64,000 nucleotides of DNA. It comes from Pedobacter paludis (GTDB lineage: Bacteria; Bacteroidota; Bacteroidia; Sphingobacteriales; Sphingobacteriaceae). The notes under the pieces are model-generated. The model ran no database searches. It had not been told where the DNA came from and was given only the letters and a program-made list of their open reading frames with translations. The stretch spans positions 930,001 through 994,000 of the forward strand of contig NZ_QGNY01000001.1 in NCBI RefSeq assembly GCF_003173575.1, in the 5' to 3' direction. Positions within the stretch are counted from its first letter, which is position 1. Every line of letters begins with the position of its first letter. Made by a program: the position numbers and the translations under genes. Of this stretch, positions 19,541 to 26,266 are shown one piece after another.

Positions 19541-19595
19541 AAAACAAAAAAGCCACAGATCGAGAGATTATTATATTAATCTGTCAATCTGTGGC
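19541..19595 (-). terminator. Terminator of dps
   Basis: Arms GCCACAGAT (19552-19560) and ATCTGTGGC (19587-19595) pair across a 26-nt loop. On the minus strand a T-rich tract follows, after the dps stop codon at 19613. The arm sequence is related to the ACCACAGAT motif seen at 22552 and 22910. Confidence 0.75.
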
Positions 19596-19612
19596 CAAAT
19601 ATTTATTGCTAA

Positions 19613-20092
19613 CTATTTCTTGCCTGCGAATGAACGCAACATCCAGGTATTTTTTTCTTTAAACTGCATAAAACGGTTCACCATATCATTAGACCCATCA
19701 TCGCCTGCCTGGGCAGTTGCATCTAAAATTTCTCTTTCAATTTCAATCAAAATAGACATATCATCCAAAACGGCATCAACCATATCCAAGTCAGCCATAC
19801 CAATGGTGTTTATTTCTTTAATCCTGGATTCTTGGATATAATCGGCAAAACGGCTGTGTGGTGGTTTGCCCAAAGTTAAAACGCGTTCGGCAATTTCATC
19901 AATTGTTAATTGTGCATTCGTATATAACTCTTCAAATTTTACATGTAGCGTGAAAAAATTCTGTCCTTTAATATTCCAATGACAGCCTCTTAATTTTTGA
20001 TAATGAATATGATAGTTAGCCAAATATTCGTTTAATAGGTCTACTACCGGTTTAACTTCTTTCTCGTTTAAGCTTATTTCTTTAGCGTCCAT
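19613..20092 (-). CDS. dps: Dps-family ferritin-like DNA-protection protein
   Basis: This 159-residue four-helix Dps protein stores iron and consumes hydrogen peroxide in a 12-subunit shell, and often coats DNA. The ferroxidase signature is visible: LRGCHWNIKGQNFFTLHVKFEELY (about 34-57) with conserved His residues, followed by IDEIAERVLTLGKPP (about 64-78) with Asp and Glu. It is monocistronic with its own terminator. The upstream 280 nt hold no gene and should contain the promoter; no clear OxyR- or Fur-type site was recognised. Confidence 0.92.
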   Translation of the reverse strand: MDAKEISLNEKEVKPVVDLLNEYLANYHIHYQKLRGCHWNIKGQNFFTLHVKFEELYTNAQLTIDEIAERVLTLGKPPHSRFADYIQESRIKEINTIGMADLDMVDAVLDDMSILIEIEREILDATAQAGDDGSNDMVNRFMQFKEKNTWMLRSFAGKK

Positions 20093-20374
20093 TTTTATTT
20101 TATTAATTGTTTTTAATGCCTACCTAACAAACTTATTAAATAAAAGTTTGAGCGTAAAATTGTATCTTAAACAATACCTTATTTATATGTTCGTTTATTA
20201 AGCATGATTATACGACGATACAATATTGCAAGTATTTGTTTATGAACCAAATATAGATTTTAGGCTGAAAATGTCATTTGATTTTTACTTAAAGGCCTAC
20301 CTTAAACCGCTACTTGTTTAATATTATTATTCGTATAATTGCTCCCTTTGACTAGAAAATTTACATAAAAATAA

Positions 20375-21889
20375 ATGCATAAAATATACATAACTGCTGT
20401 ACTTCTGCTTGCTTTAAATGTAGCCAAGGCCAAGTCAACTGCAGTAATAGACTCCATCGGTGTCGAAAATAATAATGGCAAGAAACTAATCGTTCATCAG
20501 GCAGTAGCGAAAGACACTTATTATTCCATTGCTAGAAGATACAATGTTTCGCCTAAAGATATTATGGCTTATAACGATAACAAATATCTTAAAGTAGGTG
20601 TTATTATAAAGGTGCCAACAAATATTCCTTTTACCTCTACCGGAAGCAGTAATACACCTTCAAATGTTCAGTCAACGGATATTATTGAGCACACAGTTAA
20701 GCCTAAAGAAAATTTAAATATGCTTGCTGAAAAATATGGCACTACCATAAATGAAATAAAGGCCTTGAATAATTTAACCAGTAGCAGTTTAAGCATAGGT
20801 CAGGTATTAAAAATTCCAGCAAAGAATTCAGCTTCGGTTCAAACACCTGAACGTGTTGAAACACCAGCTAACAAAACACCAGAAACCGTTTCAGCCCCTG
20901 CAACAAATGGCGATCAAACTATGATTGAGCATGTTGTTCAGCCAAAAGAGTTTTTGGGAAAAATTGCCGAAAAATACGGAACAACGGTTGAAGAAATTAA
21001 AAAAGCAAATAACCTTTCTGGCAATAACCTGCGTATTGGTCAAAAATTAAAAATTCCCGCAACAAAAAATATTGAAGATGGTAAAGTTGTAAGTACAACA
21101 GAAGAACAACCCACTCAAACCAATAAACCTAAGGATGCGGTTGGTTCTCATACCGTTTTAAAGGACGAAAGTATTTTTACCATTGCCAAACAGTACGGAA
21201 TTACAGCCTATCAAATCAGAAAACTGAACAATTTGGATAACAACACATTATCGACCGGGCAAGTTTTAAAAATTCCTTCTGATATTGTGGTTGAGGTCCC
21301 TAAGCAGACAGAGAAACCAGTTGAAACTGTTAAAGAAGCTCCAGTTGCGAAAGAAGAAAGTTTTATTTATACCGTTGTAGATGGCGACAACATTTTCAGT
21401 ATTGCAAAAAAATATAGCTTAACTGCTTATCAAATTAGAACGGCAAATAAGTTAAAGGATAACATTCTTACAAATGGCCAAAAGCTGGTAATACCAAAAC
21501 CTCCACAACCAAAATCGGTTAACGATGCTTCAAAGGAAGATCAGGAAGGTAATCCCGACAGTACAATGGTTAAAGACCCTAAACTTCGTCGCGATCCTAG
21601 CGTATATGGTTTAAGTCAAATTGAGGAAAAGGGTACTGCAGTTTGGATTCAGGATCAGGATTTAGATGCATCGAAAATGTTGGTTCTACACAGAACAGCA
21701 CCAATTGGAAGAGTAATTAAGATTACAAACCCGATGACTAACCGCACAACATTTGCAAAAGTTGTTGGTAAATTTACAGAGAATGAATCTACAAAAGATG
21801 TTATAATTGTAATGACTAAAGCTGTTGCCGATTCATTAGGCGCCTTAGATAAAAGATTTTTTTGCAATTTAACGTATAGTGCCCAATGA
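20375..21889 (+). CDS. Secreted multi-LysM protein with C-terminal RlpA-like barrel
   Basis: The 504-residue protein has a signal peptide (MHKIYITAVLLLALNVAKA). Five LysM modules follow (about 37-87, 107-155, 188-236, 257-303 and 327-373), each with the pattern T-h-x-x-x-h-x-x-IA-x-x-Y-x-h ending in LKIP or similar. LysM binds peptidoglycan. Linkers are Pro/Thr/Glu-rich. The last 100 residues (TAVWIQDQDLDASKMLVLHRTAPIG then ITNPMTNRTTFAKVVGKF) resemble the double-psi beta barrel of RlpA-type proteins, but the catalytic Asp/His arrangement of MltA/RlpA enzymes is not evident. A cell-wall binding role is likely. It overlaps uridine kinase by 4 nt. Confidence 0.85.
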   Translation: MHKIYITAVLLLALNVAKAKSTAVIDSIGVENNNGKKLIVHQAVAKDTYYSIARRYNVSPKDIMAYNDNKYLKVGVIIKVPTNIPFTSTGSSNTPSNVQSTDIIEHTVKPKENLNMLAEKYGTTINEIKALNNLTSSSLSIGQVLKIPAKNSASVQTPERVETPANKTPETVSAPATNGDQTMIEHVVQPKEFLGKIAEKYGTTVEEIKKANNLSGNNLRIGQKLKIPATKNIEDGKVVSTTEEQPTQTNKPKDAVGSHTVLKDESIFTIAKQYGITAYQIRKLNNLDNNTLSTGQVLKIPSDIVVEVPKQTEKPVETVKEAPVAKEESFIYTVVDGDNIFSIAKKYSLTAYQIRTANKLKDNILTNGQKLVIPKPPQPKSVNDASKEDQEGNPDSTMVKDPKLRRDPSVYGLSQIEEKGTAVWIQDQDLDASKMLVLHRTAPIGRVIKITNPMTNRTTFAKVVGKFTENESTKDVIIVMTKAVADSLGALDKRFFCNLTYSAQ

Positions 21890-22536
21890 GTTTGAATAAA
21901 AAGCCATTTATAATTGGTATTGCCGGAGGAAGCGGATCGGGTAAAACATTCTTTCTAAACTGCTTTCTTCATCATTTTAAACAAGATGAAGTAACATTGG
22001 TTTCTCAGGATGACTATTACATTCCTGCTGGAGAAATGACACAGGAAGAAAACAAGCTCTATAATTTCGATTTACCATCTACCATTGATAGTGATCAGTT
22101 TCTGCGAGACATTAAACAACTATTAAATGGCGAAGTGGTTTACAAAAAAGAATACAACTTCAACAATCCGTTGGCTGTTGTTAAAATTCTAGAGATTAAA
22201 TCGGCCCCTATTATTATTGTTGAGGGTTTATTTATTCTACATTTCAAAGAAATTGCAGCTTTACTTGATCATCAAATTTTTGTAGATGCAGATGAACAGG
22301 TTGCGCTTGATAGGCGTATTAAACGCGATGGTTTGGAACGTGGTTATCCTGAAGATGATGTGCTTTACAAATGGCATAATCATGTTTTACCCGCATACAA
22401 AGAATATCTTTTGCCATACAAAGAAAATTGCGATAAAGTGGTAATGAACAATACCAACGAACCTGATGAGATTATCGCAATAACGGAAGAAATATCGGTT
22501 GATTTGAGGAATAGTATTCTTACCGGATTGGAATAG
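21886..22536 (+). CDS. udk: Uridine kinase-like nucleoside kinase
   Basis: The 216-residue P-loop kinase has Walker A GIAGGSGSGKTFF (about 11-23) and the uridine kinase DDYY/FDLPSTIDSDQF motifs. The switch region IIIVEGLFILHF and the lid RRIKRDGLERGYPEDDV (about 143-159) complete the family pattern. It phosphorylates uridine (and cytidine) for pyrimidine salvage in the cytosol. Its ATG overlaps the stop codon of the LysM gene (ATGA), so the two are translationally coupled even though the functions look unrelated. A strong terminator follows. Confidence 0.9.
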   Translation: MSLNKKPFIIGIAGGSGSGKTFFLNCFLHHFKQDEVTLVSQDDYYIPAGEMTQEENKLYNFDLPSTIDSDQFLRDIKQLLNGEVVYKKEYNFNNPLAVVKILEIKSAPIIIVEGLFILHFKEIAALLDHQIFVDADEQVALDRRIKRDGLERGYPEDDVLYKWHNHVLPAYKEYLLPYKENCDKVVMNNTNEPDEIIAITEEISVDLRNSILTGLE

Positions 22537-22551
22537 TTCATTTACAATATT

Positions 22552-22919
22552 AACCACAGATAAAAAGTATGCACACAGATATCAAAATCTGTGTGCATTT
22601 TTAGTTTTAATACAACCTGTGGTCGGTGTTGCCACACTGCCTGATAAAGAGGTTTATAAAGATTTTAGAGGCTTAACCTCACCCCATTAAAGATGATGGT
22701 TGTTTGGGCATTTCAACCCTCTCCATAAAGCGAGGGGAACAAAGAAATGTACTTTACTCCAATAGTTCTCCACCCTTGCTGCCAAATAAACTTCTCTCTT
22801 CAAGGCGAGGAGGAGCACAACATAAGCTAAGGCATAAAACTTTGATAGGGTAAAGTGAAAATTGGCATTAACTTGTTCTACCACTTAAAATCTGTGTTTA
22901 ACTGTGTACATCTGTGGTT
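22552..22919. repeat. 368-bp intergenic element with imperfect terminal inverted repeats
   Basis: AACCACAGAT at 22552-22561 is mirrored by ATCTGTGGTT at 22910-22919. Both ends continue with similar ACACAGAT-type sequence internally. The interior has C-rich/G-rich inverted patches (CCCTCTCC and GAGGGG near 22718-22737). It contains the udk terminator at one end and abuts scoB at the other. No credible gene lies inside; a 65-codon minus-strand frame is probably spurious. It resembles a non-autonomous repeat element rather than a coding region. Confidence 0.5.
22569..22604 (+). terminator. Terminator of the LysM-udk operon
   Basis: Arms ATGCACACAGAT (22569-22580) and ATCTGTGTGCAT (22587-22598) pair perfectly around a 6-nt loop, followed by TTTTTAGTTTT. 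Confidence 0.9.
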
Positions 22920-22929
22920 GAAATCTCGA

Positions 22930-23592
22930 TCAATCCAATTTCATTTCTGGAATTTCCCCTTCTATAATCAGTTTCCCGGCCGTAGATTGTTGAATAAATT
23001 CTACACTTACACCTGGAGCACGTTCTAAAAGTTTAAATCCTCCTTCGGGCAAAACATCTAAAACAGCAAGTTCAGTTACAATTTTCTTAATACATTTTAC
23101 GCCTGTTAACGGCAAAGTACATTTAGGCAAAAGCTTACTTTCACCTGCTTTATTGATGTGTTGCATGGCTACAATAATGTTCTTAGCTGATGCAACTAGA
23201 TCCATTGCGCCACCCATTCCTTTAACCATTTTTCCGGGAATTTTCCAATTGGCGATGTCCCCATTTTCTGAAACTTCCATCGCTCCAAGTATCGTCAAAT
23301 CTACCTTTTGTGCTCTAATCATCCCGAAACTCATGGCAGAATCGAAAATAGATGAGCCAGGCAAAGTTGTAATGGTTTGTTTTCCGGCATTAATTAAATC
23401 TGCATCTTCTTCCCCTTCGAAAGGAAATGGCCCCATGCCCAGCAAGCCATTTTCTGATTGGAGTACAACATCTATTCCCTTTGGAATGTAATTTGCAACC
23501 AACGTTGGAATTCCGATCCCCAGGTTAACGTAGTAACCATCTTTTATTTCTTTAGCGATTCGCTGTGCTATTTCTTCCTTTGTAAAGGCCAT
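22930..23592 (-). CDS. scoB: 3-oxoacid (succinyl-CoA:acetoacetate) CoA-transferase subunit B
   Basis: The 220-residue class I CoA-transferase beta subunit begins MAFTKEEIAQRIAKEIKDGYYVNLGIGIPTLVANYIP. It carries the catalytic Glu in the SENGLLGMGPFP motif (about residues 47-58), where the Glu forms the acyl/CoA thioester intermediate. With subunit A at 24079 it moves CoA between succinate and acetoacetate-type acids in ketone body or fatty-acid use. The two subunits are normally adjacent; here a four-helix-bundle gene separates them. Confidence 0.9.
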   Translation of the reverse strand: MAFTKEEIAQRIAKEIKDGYYVNLGIGIPTLVANYIPKGIDVVLQSENGLLGMGPFPFEGEEDADLINAGKQTITTLPGSSIFDSAMSFGMIRAQKVDLTILGAMEVSENGDIANWKIPGKMVKGMGGAMDLVASAKNIIVAMQHINKAGESKLLPKCTLPLTGVKCIKKIVTELAVLDVLPEGGFKLLERAPGVSVEFIQQSTAGKLIIEGEIPEMKLD

Positions 23593-23668
23593 TATAATTA
23601 GTTAATTTGATAATTAGTTGATGAGCTAATACCTCTGTAAACGTTAAAAAATAAGTAAGTGAATAAAT

Positions 23669-23678
23669 AATTAGCTAA
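23669..23678. repeat. 10-bp direct repeat flanking the four-helix-bundle gene (copy 1)
   Basis: AATTAGCTAA overlaps the stop codon of the four-helix-bundle gene. An identical copy lies on the other side at 24053-24062. The pair could be a target-site duplication or chance in AT-rich DNA. Confidence 0.5.
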
Positions 23679-24033
23679 CTACCCTTTTAGAGGTAGCAAT
23701 GATTTTGTTTAGCACCTTTTGTAAAATTTCTATTTTCTCAAGTAAATTATCATTATTAGGGTATTGACTCGAGTGTTTGCATAATAGAAGCCAATATTTA
23801 GTTTCCTCACATTCTTTAGCAGAAATTTTCATTTTATGAATAAAATTGGCTTTGCTTTCTGCATTTTGAGCTTCCCATATATTTGCTCCTATACTTGTAC
23901 CCGATTTTAATAACTGATTTGCAATGACAAATTTCCTTTTTTGTTCCAAAATTTCAGCATATTCTATTATCATAAGAGAAAAATCAAAGCTTAGTTTCAC
24001 AATTAAATTTTCATTGATTTTATTATTATCCAT
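23671..24033 (-). CDS. Four-helix bundle protein (23S rRNA intervening-sequence protein family)
   Basis: The 120-residue, almost entirely helical protein shows the family pattern LIVKLSFDFSLMIIEYAEIL, then NQLLKSGTSIGANIWEAQNAESKANFIHKMKISAKECEETKYWL. These proteins were first seen inside intervening sequences of 23S rRNA genes and are related to the Avd accessory protein of retroelements. The biochemical role is not established. It sits between scoA and scoB on the same strand (45 nt after scoA, 78 nt before scoB) and is flanked by identical 10-bp repeats, suggesting it was inserted into the operon. Confidence 0.85.
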   Translation of the reverse strand: MDNNKINENLIVKLSFDFSLMIIEYAEILEQKRKFVIANQLLKSGTSIGANIWEAQNAESKANFIHKMKISAKECEETKYWLLLCKHSSQYPNNDNLLEKIEILQKVLNKIIATSKRVVS

Positions 24034-24052
24034 ATTTTTAGGGCTTAGCGTA

Positions 24053-24062
24053 AATTAGCTAA
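24053..24062. repeat. 10-bp direct repeat flanking the four-helix-bundle gene (copy 2)
   Basis: Second copy of AATTAGCTAA, in the spacer between scoA and the four-helix-bundle gene. Confidence 0.5.
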
Positions 24063-24078
24063 TGATCACATTTTCAAA

Positions 24079-24783
24079 TTAATCATTCTTTTTCCTTAAG
24101 GTTCTTTGTTCAATTCGTTTTTCGTAATCTTTGCCCTGAAAAATTCTGTGTACATAAATTCCGGGTGTATGAATATAATCGGGATCGAGTTCGCCAGCTT
24201 CAACCAACTCTTCAACTTCGGCAATTGTTATTTTTCCGGCCATTGCCATAACAGGGTTAAAATTCCGGCTTGTGGAACGGAAAATTAAATTACCTGCTGT
24301 ATCGCCTCTCCAAGCTTTAACAATGGCAAAATCTGCATCAAAGGCATATTCCATTAAATAATCTTTTCCATTAAAATTCCTGATTTCCTTGCCTTCGGCT
24401 ACCTCGGTCCCAACACCAGCGGGTGTAAAAATTGCTGGCATTCCATAACCGGCGGCTAAACAACGCGTAGCTAATGTTCCCTGTGGAATTAAATCTACTT
24501 CTAGTTCGCCACTTAACAATTGTCTTTCAAATTCGGCATTTTCACCAACATAAGATGAAATCATTTTTTTCACCTGACGTTTTTTCAACATTAAGCCTAT
24601 TCCAAAATCATCTACTCCGGCGTTATTAGAAATACAGGTTAAATCTTTTACATTTTTTTCAACCAAGGCGTTAATGCAATTTTCGGGAATCCCACAAAGC
24701 CCGAAACCGCCGAGCATGATTGTAGTACCGTCTGATATATCTTGGATGGCCTCTTCGGCTCCTGATACAACTTTATTTATCAT
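24079..24783 (-). CDS. scoA: 3-oxoacid (succinyl-CoA:acetoacetate) CoA-transferase subunit A
   Basis: The 234-residue alpha subunit of a class I CoA-transferase starts MINKVVSGAEEAIQDISDGTTIMLGGFGLCGIPENCINAL, with the glycine-rich FGLCGIPE signature. It continues to the CoA-binding SYVGENAEFERQLLSGELEVDLIPQGTLA region. It is the first gene of the minus-strand sco operon. The catalytic Glu is supplied by subunit B. Confidence 0.92.
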   Translation of the reverse strand: MINKVVSGAEEAIQDISDGTTIMLGGFGLCGIPENCINALVEKNVKDLTCISNNAGVDDFGIGLMLKKRQVKKMISSYVGENAEFERQLLSGELEVDLIPQGTLATRCLAAGYGMPAIFTPAGVGTEVAEGKEIRNFNGKDYLMEYAFDADFAIVKAWRGDTAGNLIFRSTSRNFNPVMAMAGKITIAEVEELVEAGELDPDYIHTPGIYVHRIFQGKDYEKRIEQRTLRKKND

Positions 24784-24874
24784 TTTATGAAATTTTGGTT
24801 AGTTCGCTAAATTACAAAAGAGTGCTTATAAAATTGTGGCTTTGCAAAACTATTTAAACAGATGCGGAATATTA

Positions 24875-24910
24875 TTTGATTGGAATTAATCTAAATAACA
24901 CTTACCTTTG
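24875..24910 (+). promoter_or_regulatory. Bacteroidota-type promoter of the small Cys-rich gene
   Basis: A -33-like TTTG (24875-24878) and a -7 element TACCTTTG (24903-24910) match the Bacteroidota consensus TTTG...TAnnTTTG. The start codon at 24918 lies only 8 nt after the -7 box, so the transcript would have almost no leader. Confidence 0.6.
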
Positions 24911-24917
24911 TGTAGCA

Positions 24918-25082
24918 ATGATTTACGAGAGAGAAGATAACACATTTGTATTGCCCACCGATCCGGAGTTTCAAAAGGGAATGGGCTTTATTTTTAGCTG
25001 TACTGCAGAGCACAAAAAATGCTGTGAGAAATTTAAAAAAGGTAAGCGTTGTAAAAAGTGTCCTGGGAATAAGAAAAAATAA
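24918..25082 (+). CDS. Small Cys/Lys-rich protein
   Basis: The 54-residue product starts MIYEREDNTFVLPTDPEF and ends in a basic, cysteine-rich segment, SCTAEHKKCCEKF then KGKRCKKCPG. Five cysteines with a C-x6-CC-x7-C-x2-C spacing suggest a small metal site or disulfide knot. The ATG at 24918 is chosen because a good promoter overlaps the region just upstream. A longer frame starting 42 nt earlier would begin inside the -33 box. I recognise no named family. The gene is tail-to-tail with the sugar dehydrogenase gene, with 1 nt between stops. Confidence 0.65.
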   Translation: MIYEREDNTFVLPTDPEFQKGMGFIFSCTAEHKKCCEKFKKGKRCKKCPGNKKK

Positions 25083-25083
25083 C

Positions 25084-26175
25084 TTACTTAGAAAGTTCTA
25101 CAATTTTATCATCACTTCCATTACTGGTACAAAAGTAAATTTTTCCTTCCGGCGATTGACAAATTGCCCTTAACCTGCCATAAGTATTTACATAAAAATC
25201 TTTGGTGCCTGTAATTTTGGTTTGGGCATCATCTAATTTAAGTTGCATCAATTTCGTTCCCTTTAATACAGCCAATAATAGCGAATTTTTAAATTGGGGA
25301 ATATAATCTGAATTATAATAAGCTAAACCGCTAGGTGCAATTGTTGGCGTCCAATTTATAAGTGGTGGTACTACATTATTGGCTGAACAGAACGATTGTT
25401 CACCAGCCTCATCGCAGAACCCCTTAATATTTGGCCAACCGTAATTTCTGCCTTTTTCTATAATGTTAATTTCATCGTCTGAATCTGGGCCATGTTCTGA
25501 TGAAAAAATCTTAGTACCAACTTGAACTAAGCCCTGCGCATTTCTATTCCCTAAAGACCAGAGTGGGTTGTTGGCAATTGGATTATCTGTAGGAATAGAT
25601 CCATCTAAATTGATTCGTAAAATTTTACCAGAAACTGATGCTGTATTTTGAGGCTGATTTGTATCAGAAGCATCACCCGTGCTTATGAAAAGTTTTCCGC
25701 CACTAATTAATAGCCTCGACCCATTATGAATGGATGAAGCCGGGATTTGATCGATCAGAACTAATGGGCTGCTCAAACCTCCACTTGCATACGTGTAACG
25801 AACTACTTTTGCCTTGTACGGATTTCCATAATCGTAAACAACGTAAACGTAAGGATTTGTGCTAAACTCGGGATGAAGCGCCATACCAAGTAATCCGCCT
25901 TCACCATTTACCCTAACTTCTGCAATGGTTAACAGTGGGCTAACCTGTCCAGTTGCGGGATTCAAACGGTTGATTTTCCCTGATTTTTCGGTAAACCAAA
26001 TAAAGTTATCTGGTCCATAAACCATTTCCCAAGGAAGATTCAAACCAGAGGTAACAACCCTAGATTTTAACTCAACATCAGGAAGTGGTTCAGTTTCTTC
26101 ATTACTATCATCACTATTCTTTTTGCAACTTGTAGCGAAAACCACTACAAATAGGCAGAGTAAGATTGCTTTCAT
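25084..26175 (-). CDS. PQQ-dependent sugar (glucose/sorbosone) dehydrogenase-like lipoprotein
   Basis: The 363-residue protein has a lipoprotein signal (MKAILLCLFVVVFATSCKK, Cys at 17). A six-bladed propeller of the glucose/sorbosone dehydrogenase family follows. Visible hallmarks are LNLPWEMVYGPDNFIWFTEKSGKI, GEGGLLGMALHPEF, HNGSRLLISGGKLFISTGD and EHGPDSDDEINIIEKGRNYGWP. Soluble relatives oxidise aldose sugars with PQQ in the periplasm. Whether this one uses PQQ cannot be seen. A perfect 12-bp inverted repeat overlaps the start codon, suggesting control of transcription or translation. Confidence 0.85.
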   Translation of the reverse strand: MKAILLCLFVVVFATSCKKNSDDSNEETEPLPDVELKSRVVTSGLNLPWEMVYGPDNFIWFTEKSGKINRLNPATGQVSPLLTIAEVRVNGEGGLLGMALHPEFSTNPYVYVVYDYGNPYKAKVVRYTYASGGLSSPLVLIDQIPASSIHNGSRLLISGGKLFISTGDASDTNQPQNTASVSGKILRINLDGSIPTDNPIANNPLWSLGNRNAQGLVQVGTKIFSSEHGPDSDDEINIIEKGRNYGWPNIKGFCDEAGEQSFCSANNVVPPLINWTPTIAPSGLAYYNSDYIPQFKNSLLLAVLKGTKLMQLKLDDAQTKITGTKDFYVNTYGRLRAICQSPEGKIYFCTSNGSDDKIVELSK

Positions 26176-26212
26176 AACCGTAACGTTTTAAAAATAACAC
26201 CGTTACGGTTAT
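26174..26212 (-). promoter_or_regulatory. Perfect inverted repeat overlapping the start codon of the sugar dehydrogenase
   Basis: ATAACCGTAACG (26174-26185) and CGTTACGGTTAT (26201-26212) are exact 12-bp inverted arms with a 15-nt spacer. On the minus strand the downstream arm ends in the first bases of the ATG. In mRNA this would fold into a hairpin holding the start codon; in DNA it could be a repressor operator. Confidence 0.7.
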
Positions 26213-26266
26213 TTAGTTTTATTAGTTTGTAAGAAATTTATCCAACATAAACACCTAAAAGAACTA

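Noticed and set aside
22687..22884. A 65-codon minus-strand frame inside the 368-bp intergenic element
   Set aside because: It lies wholly within the repeat-like element, has no recognisable domain, and its sequence follows the C-rich/G-rich patches of the repeat; treated as spurious.
23671..24033. Possibility that the four-helix-bundle gene marks an rRNA intervening sequence or a diversity-generating retroelement
   Set aside because: No rRNA sequence flanks it and no reverse transcriptase or template repeat was seen nearby.
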